A model generated the notes under the pieces. That model was not told the DNA's origin. It worked only from the letters and a program-made list of their open reading frames with translations, and did no database searches. Of a stretch of DNA of 64,000 nt, positions 1 to 10,925 are shown piece after piece (within the stretch, counting starts at the first letter, position 1; every line of letters begins with the position of its first letter). Position numbers and translations under genes: made by a program. The stretch lies in contig JASVEC010000050.1 in the NCBI GenBank assembly GCA_030770535.1, positions 62,001 to 126,000 on the forward strand, in the 5' to 3' direction. This DNA comes from Batkoa obscura. Lineage: Eukaryota; Entomophthoromycota; Entomophthoromycetes; Entomophthorales; Batkoaceae.

Positions 1-36
1 AAAGTAGGTAGATTGACAATGGAATTATATTCTAGT

Positions 37-1099
37 TTAAATAACATAGTATAATAATGATATCGATATAAAATATAAATTGAAGGCTGATTGATTAATT
101 AAAGCGAATGAATTTGGTAAAGTATTATTTGATTTAGTAACCTGATCTAATTTGAATATTGGTCTGTTTACAACTTTAAAATCATTACTATTCGCTTCGC
201 TTATATTTAAATTAGTTATATCTTGAACGGATTTGATATTGTTATTGTTATTGTTATTAAACGACTTTAGCTTCCAAAATGAAGTATAGTTTGATTGAGT
301 AGGCTTCAAACTATATACATTCAGTTTTCCATTAATTTCATACCCTATACTACTATTCCCGCCATTCAATCCTAAATCAAAATAGTATACTTCTTTTCCT
401 TTATAATAACCCGTATTCTTTGTCACTACGTCATTTTCTACAGTTGATCCTTTTGGTACTATTGGATAATTTACATATAATTTACTCTAAATTTAAATCA
501 GTTACTATCATATTAATATTAATTAAATTATATAACTTACCGAACTATTTATATCATTAAATTTGCTTTTTATAATTTTAGCATCTTTATCTTCATTAAG
601 TTTATAATCTTTCGAAACTTTAACATAATATACTCTTTTTAAATCACTATAATCTAAATCCCCTGGCAAATGATCAAAAATAACTTTTTGACCTTCTAAT
701 AATATTGGTCTTCCCTCATTATCAAATCCTAATAATAGTATAAAACTTTTGTTCTATATTTTCTATATATTAATTACCAGTAACTATAATATAAACTGGA
801 CAGGGTTGTACATCAGAACCATAAGCAACTGAGTTATTGCCAAAATCTAAAAAGTGAAATTTCTCGCCATCGATGCTAACATCGTTTAATTTCAATCTTT
901 CAATATAAAAGTTAATAATGAACTTGAAAATTTACAATGAATTAATATTACTCTTTACCAGCCCCATCAATATCGAATTCGGTTTTATTTTGTTGGGATA
1001 AAACTATATGAATGTTGAGTATTGTTTTATATATTTAAACTTAAAATTACTTTGTATAATAAAATTACAAAATAAAATACTCAATAATAAAAATTTCAT
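37..1099 (-). CDS. Secreted, probably GPI-anchored protein with a PGDxxYSD domain (5 exons, 285 aa)
   Basis: Exons on the minus strand: 1099-1051, 1003-952, 896-778, 728-541, 486-37. All junctions are GT..AG, introns are 47-55 bp and the frame closes across all five exons. The N-terminus (MKFLLLSILFCNFII) is a signal peptide and the C-terminus ends in a hydrophobic stretch after Ser/Asn-rich sequence, as expected for a GPI-attachment signal. The middle contains PVYIIVTG, then FDHLPGDLDYSDL and later VNYPIVPKGSTV. This order recalls a widespread fungal secreted family of unknown function that carries an 'IIDxIPGDxxYSDxW' motif followed by 'VNCPIVPxGS'; the family assignment is from memory. An Asn homopolymer lies near residue 215. 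It is head-to-head with the fasciclin gene, sharing a 471-bp promoter region. Function unknown; gene structure confidence is high. Confidence 0.75.
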
Positions 1100-1570
1100 T
1101 AATTATCAATTTATAAAGCAAATAAAGTTTTTAAAATTTTATTCTTTATTCCATTATATATTAGTGTTTTTTATTTAGCTCTTTGGGTAATGAAACCGAA
1201 GTAAGATATGAGCGAGAAGGTTTCAATTAAGTAATAAAAAGTAAAATCTCATTCATCATGTAAAGAGATTGAAACATACAGATAATGTAATATTAATACT
1301 AAATCATAATTTTTTTTAAAAATAAGTCATCTTTTATTAAATGAAATTGAGAATTCAATTCAACCAATCAAGTTCCTTAATTTACTACTTTTTTCAACAG
1401 TTAAAGTTTTTAAACTTATTTTCCGATACTAAGGATTATCTTTTATTACCATAAATTTAGTCTCATACTCAACTTAATGAAATAAATAATAAAAAAGGGA
1501 TTATAAATAACAAAATAGTTAAATAATGACAAGTTTTTATTTTTTAACATCTTATAATTAATTTCTTATT
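1100..1570. other. Divergent intergenic region, 471 bp
   Basis: This stretch separates two divergently transcribed genes for secreted proteins and must hold both promoters. It is very AT-rich. No motif that I can name stands out. Confidence 0.4.
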
Positions 1571-2746
1571 ATGATATTAACTAAATTCTTCTTTTTATTA
1601 AGTTATTTTGCCATTACTATATTCTCTCAAATCGTTATTGAATCGAAAGATAACAATGTAGTGAAATACACTAATTTAACAATGAGAAAACCACATGATT
1701 CTATCTTAAAATGCTTGGGAGAAAATCCCCAAACAATAGAATATTATAATTTTATACAGAGTGATCAATTTAAAGAGATACGTACTTTATTAGAACAATC
1801 GAGTGAAAAGATAACAATATTAGCACCAAGTAATGAAGCAATGAAGCAAATAAATAGTATCAACAGATTGACCGATTTAAATTTAAAGAGCGTATTACTA
1901 TATCATATTTTACCTGGTTTAATACCTGGTAGTTCAATACAATCTTTACATTTTGCTAATACACTACTAAAAATCCAAGGCAAAGAGCAAGGTATGAAAT
2001 GGGCACGTTTATCATTAGGTCAAATTCAAGTAAGTTCTGGTCCATTACCTCCAGCAACGATTATAAATTCCGATTTGGCTAGCTTAAACGGTTTAGTTCA
2101 CGTAGTAGATCGTTTATTAATACCACCATCAACGGTTACAGATACGTTAAAACTAGCTAATCTGACTCATTTCTTAGAAATGACAACTAGTAACGATTTA
2201 ATTGTCACTATGGATAAATATAGCGGTGGTACTGTATTAGCACCTAATAATTTAGCCTTAGAAAAATTTGTTAAAAATTATCCATCCATTTTAGAGGATT
2301 TAGATGCTATTTATCAGCTTTGTCAAGCTCATTTTGCACCTAAACAAATACGTTACTCTACTAGAATTTCGGATAACAACCACTCCTTAATGACTTTAAA
2401 CGGTGTTTTTGAATTTAATAGAAGTGAGCAAGGACTTTTGATTAATCAAATTAAAGTCCAATCGGCTGATCTTATTACTAGATTTGGGGTTTTACATATT
2501 TTAGAAGGTTTATTAATCCCTGGAAATGGCTTTAAATCTGATAGCAGTAATAATAATAATTCAATTAGTGGCAATATTAATAGTGATCAAAATAGTAATA
2601 GTAATAGTAATAGTAATAATAATAATGGTTTAAGTGATATTCAAAGCACTATCCAGAATGATATTCAAAGTAATGCCAATGATAATAACGAAGTCAAACT
2701 ATCTTCTGTAGTTAAACATACACGTGAAGCTATGCCAATAGTTTAA
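1571..2746 (+). CDS. Secreted protein with two fasciclin (FAS1) domains, 391 aa
   Basis: Single-exon gene with a clear signal peptide (about residues 1-19, ending FAITIFSQ). The first FAS1 domain runs roughly from residue 40 to 185, with ITILAPSNEAM as the early box and YHILPG and VHVVDRLLIPP as the conserved H-box and closing strand. The second runs from about 186 to 318, with GGTVLAPNNLAL, AHF and FGVLHILEGLLIP. The C-terminal ~70 residues are Asn/Ser-rich low complexity and there is no obvious hydrophobic tail, so the protein is probably secreted or wall-associated and not GPI-anchored. FAS1 proteins in fungi act in adhesion and cell-surface organisation; that role is family knowledge, not visible here. 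Confidence 0.88.
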   Translation: MILTKFFFLLSYFAITIFSQIVIESKDNNVVKYTNLTMRKPHDSILKCLGENPQTIEYYNFIQSDQFKEIRTLLEQSSEKITILAPSNEAMKQINSINRLTDLNLKSVLLYHILPGLIPGSSIQSLHFANTLLKIQGKEQGMKWARLSLGQIQVSSGPLPPATIINSDLASLNGLVHVVDRLLIPPSTVTDTLKLANLTHFLEMTTSNDLIVTMDKYSGGTVLAPNNLALEKFVKNYPSILEDLDAIYQLCQAHFAPKQIRYSTRISDNNHSLMTLNGVFEFNRSEQGLLINQIKVQSADLITRFGVLHILEGLLIPGNGFKSDSSNNNNSISGNINSDQNSNSNSNSNNNNGLSDIQSTIQNDIQSNANDNNEVKLSSVVKHTREAMPIV

Positions 2747-3661
2747 TTACATTTATTTTATTGTATATTTTATCATTTTATCTGTAATAAAAGATTGATT
2801 TATTTCAAATTTACTTTAATTGATATTGTTTTAGTTAAGAAATTGATTGATAATTAATATAAATGATTTATTAGCTAATATTTTATTATATTTTGTTTTA
2901 TGAAATGAATTGTATTCAAAATCAAGCTTCATTTAGGAAGATTAAAATTATATAATATTATAAATAAACTCAAACTATGTTAATGTCTAACTTAATAAAC
3001 GGAGTTAGTTATAAAAAATAGTTCATATGAGCTAGCTAAAAAAGGAAGGAGTAAATAAAGAAAAGGATAAACATAAAAGATTAAGTTGATTCACAAATTG
3101 AAAGGCAAGAAAATCCTATCAACCGAGAAATTTAAATAAGTATAAAAGAGGACAATAATAAAATATAAAACAATTATTAATGAATTCAATTTTATTGATA
3201 TTTTTAAAAAAATTCTATGTTTCAATTTAAAAGTAAAAAGAGGAAGACTAAACCAACTTTGAAAAGTGTTAAGAGTATTGAAAGAATACCCCAACTACGC
3301 CAACAAATTCATCTAGTAAAAGATTTTGATACTATGTTAACTTACGGTTTCCCCAATCTTTCAAAAAATGGCCTCCAATGGACAATTAAACTTTCCTTAA
3401 CACCTAATATTGCTTTATAATTTATTTAAAGCTATACTCAAATTGAGTTAATACTTGATCCCTGTGATATTGTAAATAACATCAATGTTATTAATTACGC
3501 TATATAAATTTTACTTCAATGTATAGAATAGAAGAATATGAAGAATAGAAGAATAGAAGAATAGAAGTGCATATTAGAATAGAGTTGTAAATAAAGTAAT
3601 ACATTAGTAAATTGAGATTAAATTTATTTTATTTTCTTGTATAAATATTAAAATGATACGA
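2747..3661. other. Intergenic, convergent gene ends, with a short GAATAGAA tandem repeat
   Basis: This is the space between two convergent gene ends. A 67-codon ORF at 3217-3420 (basic, no recognisable domain) is not convincing. At about 3525-3567 there is a run of imperfect AGAATAGA units. Nothing else is recognisable. Confidence 0.4.
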
Positions 3662-4171
3662 TTAATTTAACTTTGTGTTTAATGCTTTCGAAGGAGATGC
3701 TATCATTATAGATAGCTGATACTCTTGATCAAAAGGTAAGATAGCTGAATGAACATTTTTAGATCCCCATGTATCTTTAAAGTCATCAGCAGGTGTAAAA
3801 ATACTGTTTTTTGATGTGCGATTTATAGATTCCCTATAGGAAGGGGGTGGTAGCGATAAACCTTTAGTTTCACCATGATCATTATTTATAGACTTATCAC
3901 CGTTATATAAAGCTGATCTCTTTAGAGCTTGATATTTACAATAAAAGTACCAAATTTGAAAACCAAAAACCATTAATGTAATATGCAGCATTAAAAAGTA
4001 ATAGATTGTATCAGATTTGTTTACAATCATCCATATTATTACACCAAATAATACACATAATTGAATCCAAAATACTACAAAATACTTTAGAATCAATTTA
4101 CTTCTCAATGCACGATATTCTTCAATATTGATCTCTTCTTCTTGTAATTTCAACCAGCCGAAGGATACCAT
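3662..4171 (-). CDS. Small two-TM membrane protein with a PPxY motif, 169 aa
   Basis: Intact single-exon ORF starting at ATG (4171). It has two hydrophobic segments (about residues 31-50 and 57-78) separated by a short NKSDTIY loop, consistent with a helical hairpin. The N-terminal 30 residues are charged and the C-terminal 90 are hydrophilic and probably cytosolic. The tail contains PPPSY, i.e. a PPxY motif at about residues 109-112. In fungi such motifs in membrane proteins commonly bind the WW domains of Rsp5/Nedd4 ubiquitin ligases, so an adaptor or self-regulated membrane protein is possible; that is inference. I do not recognise the family. Confidence 0.6.
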   Translation of the reverse strand: MVSFGWLKLQEEEINIEEYRALRSKLILKYFVVFWIQLCVLFGVIIWMIVNKSDTIYYFLMLHITLMVFGFQIWYFYCKYQALKRSALYNGDKSINNDHGETKGLSLPPPSYRESINRTSKNSIFTPADDFKDTWGSKNVHSAILPFDQEYQLSIMIASPSKALNTKLN

Positions 4172-6679
4172 AGCTATTTATAATTTTAAATTAAATTTTA
4201 GATTTATTATATTGTTAAGCTATATATATAGTTCTGAGCTTATTACATAAGGATTAGATAAAGATAGCTTAAAATGAAATCAACTCAAATAATATTCACA
4301 GCATGTGCAAAAAAGCATTCAACTTTTCTAATTTTTCAAAAAATATGAAATTCATGGAGAAAACTTGGGGCTCATTAAAATTTTTCATTAAATTTTAAAT
4401 TTTTTTTATTACAATTTTACTTTATTTCCATTTTTAGTAATTTACTCCTCTCAGTTAAATTTCAATAATATCTCTCTTATTTTATTATTTTGTTATTTTA
4501 TTATTTTATTATTTTGTTTTTATTCTAACATGTGTGTATTTGGTTTTCATTTCTTGTTTGTGGCTTATAATCCGTCAACTCGTAATTTTGATATAGTGAG
4601 TCTAGAACCTTTATTTATTTTTTATTTTTTATTTTTTTACTTAATCTATATAAAAATATGAAATCAACAGCTTTAAAATAAAAGGTGAGATCAGACAATA
4701 ATAAATGTCAAGTTAATTACTTTATAAAGTATAATAATTGACTATTTTTAACACGTTCTTTATTAGAGTTTAATTGACTATGTATAGCTTATTTCATTGT
4801 CTCTATCAATGATATTTTCAAATAATAATATAAAGTTAACCCAAAAATAAAGTTGAGGATTTTACTTGGGTGGGTATGATCGATCAATGAAGAAATTTTT
4901 GTATTTTTATTTAACTATTTTAAATATTAAAAATATATTAATTAATAATTGACTGTAATGATAAATATTTCAATATAACACTGAGATTTATACATTTACT
5001 CATTGTTAATAAATGAAATAATAGCTCAGTGTTGTTACTTTAAAAATCAGTAAATTAATGTCTTTATGGTAGTAATGCTTTTTAGTCTTAAGTTTTATAA
5101 TGAATATTAAATTATTTAAATAAAATAAAGTAAATTTATTTTACTTTATTTATATAAATAAAAATCATAGCTTCAATTTGTATTATCTATGCTATATTTG
5201 CTATTGATTTATAATTAACGTTATTAGAAATTGAAAAAAAATAGTTAACACTCTTGAAAAATTTGTTTATGACTATTGTTTCTCAAGCTTGAGCCCCAAT
5301 GGGCAAATATTCTAGTAAATATATAACTTTTAAATTCAAGCTTTGAAGTTTGAAAGCTTATTTTTTTAATTTGAAATTTACGTTCAAAGATAGCAACTAT
5401 TTTTAAATTGTTTTAAGTTTTAATGAAAATAAACACAAAAGTATTTTAAAACTATTTAGTAATTATATACCGAGTTAATGGATTATGAGAAAACAAAATA
5501 TTTATAGACGAAGTCATAAATACATACTTTTATAATTTATTTACAATTCATTAGCACAGGGGTCAAAAGTGTTAAAAATAGATTTATAATTAATAGACTA
5601 AATTTCACAATAAAATAAAATAGTTTAATAATATTAATTAATATATAAGTAAAAGAGTATTATTGGTTAAGTTTTAATATATATATAAGTAGTTTTATTG
5701 AATTTAATCTTAAATATAACTTTTTTAATTATAAATTCATTATATGAGGATGTTTTTTTTGTTTCATTATTTTTTCTATCTTTTAAGTGCTATTTAAGTG
5801 TAAAAATTGTTAGTAAAGTTCTTAAATACAAAAATACATCCCCATATAATAGTTAGAAAGTTTGAAACAATTTAATCAAATATTTCAATGTTACATTTTA
5901 CTTCAAAATCATATAAACCGGAGTTATATTAATGGTAAAAAATAACTCAACTGTGTCTATTATAATATTTATCTCATCTATAATCCATTAATTCATATTT
6001 ATAATTACAGCTCATTTAATATATCACAAAAGTAATATTAATATTATCGAATAAATATTATTGCATTTATACTTTAATTTAGGCTATAGATAACTATTCT
6101 TAATTACTGAACCATGGTTAAATTAATAACTTTTACATAAGAAAAAGCGAAACGCCTATTCTTTATTTAGCAATATTATAATCAAGTTTAGTAAAACTTC
6201 AGTAAATAAATCGCTTTAAAGCTCTATTGATCTATTGATCTATTGAAGCGAGTCACTATGTTATTAGTTAATTAAGTATCAGAAGCTATTCAAAAGGTAT
6301 TGAATTATAACAAATATACCTTTATTTAAGCTTCATATTACACACAATTTGAAAACTAGCTAACCACTTTTTTAGTTTACTTACTAGAATAAGATATAAT
6401 TGGCTTCGTTTTATCTAATAATCTAGGAACTAATTTTCATATAATTCTGAAAATGATGCTGTTCATTGGTTGATTTCTAATCTTGGTTATAGCCAATTGC
6501 CATCAATTACTTCGTCACTACATTTGTCAGTCACATATAAATAAGATAAGATTACACGTTAATAAAACTTTGATAAAAGATAAAATTTCACAATCACTCT
6601 ATCTTCTCATTCTATCTTTCTTTATTTCAATTTCAATTTAAATCTCTTTATTTAAATCAATTAACATATTATATCCAAA
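4172..6679. other. 2.5-kb AT-rich intergenic region upstream of pyruvate carboxylase
   Basis: There is no coding sequence I can support. It contains one MITE copy (5743-5846) and T-rich simple sequence at 4480-4520 (TTATTTTA units). The 100 bp before the carboxylase ATG are T/C-rich, as is common just upstream of fungal start codons. Confidence 0.4.
5743..5846 (-). mobile_element. MITE copy A (104 bp)
   Basis: Non-autonomous TIR element. It begins TATGAGGATG and ends CATCCCCATA and is flanked by TA on both sides. Strand is given relative to the arbitrary forward orientation TATGGGGATGTATTTTT...CATCCCCATA. Confidence 0.75.
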
Positions 6680-9600
6680 ATGGTTAACACACTTGATCAT
6701 TTACGTAGTCAACTTCGTGAAGAACGAAAAAATTTAATGGTTGCTAATCGTGGTGTAAGTTTAAATACATACTATAAGCTAATGTGATTTAATTGTAATA
6801 GGAAATCGCTTCAAGAATTTTTAGAAGTGCCCATGAACTCTACCTTCATACCGTTGCTATTTTCAGTTATGAGGATCGTCTTAATATTCATCGTTATAAA
6901 GTAATGTTAACTATCCTGATTTTATCACTTTACTAATTTTATTAGGCTGATGAAGCTTATCAAGTAGGAGAAAGAGGAAAATATACCCCTGTTGCAGCTT
7001 ATCTTGCTATAGATGAAATCATTAGCATTGCTAAAAAGCATAACGTGCATTATATTCATCCTGGTTATGGTTTCTTATCGGAAAATGCTACTTTTGCTAG
7101 AAAAGTAGAAGAAAGTGGCATTGCGTTCGTTGGTCCGCCACCAGAAGTTATTGAAAAGTTAGGTGATAAAACTGCTGCAAGAAAGGTTGCTATTGAATGT
7201 GGAGTTCCAGTTGTACCTGGTACACCAGGACCAATTTCTAAAGTTGAAGAAGCTGAAGACTTTGTTAAAGAACATGGTTTCCCTGTTATCATAAAGGCTG
7301 CTATGGGTGGAGGTGGTCGTGGTATGCGTGTTGTTAAGGAAGGTGAAAGTATTAAAGATGCTTTTGAAAGAGCACGATCTGAGGCTTTAGCTGCTTTTGG
7401 TGATGGCACTGTTTTTGTAGAGCGCTTTTTATACCGCCCACGTCATATTGAAGTTCAACTTTTAGCTGATAGTTATGGTAATGTGATTCATTTGTTTGAG
7501 CGTGATTGTTCAGTTCAACGTCGTCACCAAAAAGTCGTTGAAGTTGCGCCAGCACGTAATCTTAGCAATAAAGCTAGAAACGCAATTTTAGAAGATGCTG
7601 TTAAATTAGCCAAACACGTTGGGTACAGAAACGCAGGTACCGCAGAGTTTTTAGTTGATGACCAAGAGCGCCATTATTTCATTGAGATTAATCCTCGTAT
7701 TCAAGTAGAACATACTATTACTGAAGAAATCACTGGTATTGATATTGTTGCTGCACAAATCCAAATTGCTGGAGGATCATCTTTAGAAGAGCTTGGCCTT
7801 ACTCAAAATAAAATAAAGATTAGAGGGTTTGCAATTCAATGTCGTGTAACAACTGAAGATCCTGAAAATGCATTCCAACCTGATTCAGGAAAAATCGAAG
7901 TATACCGTTCAGCTGGTGGTAACGGTGTTCGTTTAGATGGTGGCATGGGTTATGCTGGAGCAATCATTACGCCACATTATGATTCTCTTTTAGTGAAAGT
8001 CACCTGCTCTGGATCCAACTTTGAAGTTGCTCGTAGAAAAGTCCTTCGTGCTTTAGTTGAATTCCGTATTCGTGGTGTTAAGACTAATATTCCTTTTGTT
8101 CAACGTTTACTAACCCATAACATCTTTGTTGATGGTACCCCATGGACTACCATGATTGATGATACTCCAGAGTTATTTAATCTTATTATTTCTAAGAATC
8201 GTGCTCAAAAGGTTCTTAACTATTTTGCCGATTTAATCGTAAATGGTTCTCAAATCAAAGGTCAAGTTGGAGAGCCCAAAAACTTACAACCATTAAAGAT
8301 TGCACCATTGAGAAGCTTATCTGGTGAAGTTTTAGATACTTCTGCACCACCGACTCATGGTTGGAGACAAATTCTTTTAGATCAAGGACCAGAAGCTTTT
8401 GCACGTGCAGTCCGTAAACACCCTGGAGTATTAATCACTGATACTACATGGCGTGATGCCCATCAAAGTCTTTTGGCCACTAGGGTTCGTACAATCGATA
8501 TTGCCTCTATTGCCCCTAATACTGCCCATGCTCTTCAAAATGCATTCAGTTTAGAAATGTGGGGTGGAGCTACCTTTGACGTTGCCATGCGCTTTTTATA
8601 TGAAGATCCTTGGGAACGTCTAGCCAAGCTTCGTAAATTGGTTCCTAATGTACCATTCCAAATGCTCCTTCGTGGTGCTAATGCTGTTGGGTATACCTCT
8701 TATCCAGATAACGTAGTTTATGAATTCTGTAAAAAGGCTGTTGAGTATGGTATGGATGTTTTTAGGGTCTTTGATTCTTTAAATTATGTAGAAAATCTTA
8801 AACTTGGTATCGATGCTGTTCGTAAAGCTGGTGGTGTTGTTGAAGCAACTATCTGCTATACTGGTGATGTTTCAGACCCAGAGCGTAAAAAACATAATCT
8901 TGAGTATTATTTAGATCTTACAACTAAACTTGTTGAATATGGAATACATATTTTAGCTATTAAAGATATGGCTGGTTTACTCAAACCAAAAGCTGCTAAG
9001 CTTTTAATTAGTGCTATTCGTGCTAAATTCCCTGATCTTCCTATTCATGTCCACACTCATGATACTGCTGGTACAGGTGTAGCTAGTATGTTAGCTGCTG
9101 CTGAAGCTGGTGCAGATATCGTTGATGTAGCTGTTGATAGTATGTCTGGACTTACTTCTCAACCTTCTATGGGAGCTCTTGTTGGAGCCTTAGAGCACAC
9201 TGAGCTTGATACTGGTATTAAACACAATGATATCACCAGTATTAATTCTTATTGGGAACAACTTCGTCTTTTATACTCTTGCTTCGATCCTAACGTTAAA
9301 AGTGGTGATTCTGGGGTATATCAACATGAAATGCCTGGAGGTCAATATACCAATCTTTTATTCCAAGCACAATCACTTGGACTTGGAGAGCAATGGAATG
9401 AAGTTAAGAAGGCTTATGCAGAAGCCAATTTGTTATGCGGTGATATTGTTAAAGTTACTCCATCTTCAAAAGTTGTTGGTGATTTCGCTCAATTTATGGT
9501 ATCTAACAAACTTGTTTACCAAGATGTTCTTGATCGTGCTGAAACCCTTTCATTCCCAACTTCAGTTGTTGAATTCTTCCAAGGTTTCTTGGGACAACCA

Positions 9601-10281
9601 TACGGTGGATTCAATGAAGAACTTCGTAGTAAAATTATAAAGAATTTACCAAAGATAGAAGGAAGACCTGGAGCATCTCTTCCACCATTAGACTTTGAAG
9701 CTCTTAAAAAGGATCTTCAAGCCAAATATGGGCACAAGATTCGTGATGTTGATGTAGTTTCTGCAGCTCTTTATCCTAAAGTTTTTGATGATTTCATGGC
9801 AAAGGTTGAAGAATATGGAGATGTTTCTATAATTCCTACTCGTTACTTTATTTCTAAACCTCCTATTAACGAAGAATTTTTCATTGAAATTGATCAAGGT
9901 AAAACATTAATTATTAAACTCCTTGCAGTTGCACAGATCAACCCTAATAACGGTACACGTGATGTCTACTTTCAACTTAATGGTGAAGCACGTAATGTAG
10001 CTGTTGTTGATAAATCTGCTGCTGTTGAACACGTTAAAAGACCAAAAGCAGATAGTAAACAACCAGGAGACGTTGGCGCTCCAATGGCTGGTGTGGTTGT
10101 TGAAGTTCGTATTAAACAGGGTACTCCAATTCAAGCCGGAGATCCAATCTGTGTTCTTAGTGCCATGAAAATGGAGACATTGGTTACTTCTCCAGTTTCT
10201 GGTATTATTGAATCGTTACACATTAATCAAGGTGATTCATTAAATTCTGGCGATTTAATTGTACACATTTCTAAGGCATAA
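6680..10281 (+). CDS. PYC1: Pyruvate carboxylase (3 exons, 1169 aa)
   Basis: Exons 6680-6754, 6802-6900 and 6946-10281, joined in phase 0 by two introns of 45-47 bp. It is a complete single-chain enzyme that carboxylates pyruvate to oxaloacetate using ATP and bicarbonate (anaplerosis, gluconeogenesis). Domain order: biotin carboxylase (residues ~17-460; VANRGEIA, Gly-rich ATP-grasp loop GGGGRGM near 179, EINPRIQVEHT), carboxyltransferase (~550-820; TDTTWRDAHQSLLATR, KDMAGLL, HVHTHDT), PC-type linker domain, and a C-terminal biotinyl domain with AMKME (biotin Lys ~1133). The N-terminus MVNTLDHLRSQLREERKNL is short and mixed-charge, like cytosolic yeast Pyc1 and not like a mitochondrial presequence; cytosolic location is therefore inferred. 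No broken motifs. Length agrees with the usual ~1180 aa. Confidence 0.98.
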
Positions 10282-10925
10282 TCTTTTTAATCTAAGCCTA
10301 ACATTATATTTAAAATATAAACATTTTATCATTCCATTCACTTTAAAACTAATTGTTTTTTATACCTTTTTAATCTTTTGATATTAACACTAGTTTTAAT
10401 GCCTTTATTATTTCAATATGTATACCATTTAGCATATTTATTATTTCATTATATTGATTACTTATTTTATTTTTTATTTTGATTATCTCAATATCCATAA
10501 TATTTTATCATTTAGTATAAAAAGGGTGGCACTAAGTATAGTTGTTGATGGTGAAAATTTATGCTAAAATTAATAATTAAAATAACCGAAATAAAAATGC
10601 GATAGTAGCGGTTATATAAATAATCTATTACACCAGTAAATGTTAGAAAGCACTTGATTATTAAATAAAGAAGTTTAATAATACATTTATAAGGCCTTTA
10701 AGTAACTTATCTTATCTGATATATTAATTTAAATTAATCTTTTTTCATTAAAATATAATTTTATGCTGCTTCTTCACAAATTAAAGATAATATTTTGCTT
10801 GTGATTAAATAAAGGATAGGATTAGATTAAAACAATTGGTCTAAACTTTAGGGTACTGAAATTATTACATCAGCATTATTTTAATATAAAAGCTCAAAAA
10901 AATATCAAATTTGTTTAATTTTAAG
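10282..10925. other. Intergenic, 644 bp
   Basis: This lies between two genes in the same direction. A TATAAAAAGG-like stretch occurs near 10518, about 400 bp before the peptidase ATG. No other feature seen. Confidence 0.35.

Noticed and set aside
3217-3420. 67-codon ORF on the plus strand
   Set aside because: No domain, signal or family recognised; length is compatible with chance and there is no sign of splicing partners.
10911-10925. Upstream start MFNFK for the M28 peptidase
   Set aside because: The first codon is TTG; the ATG at 10926 is the first real start.
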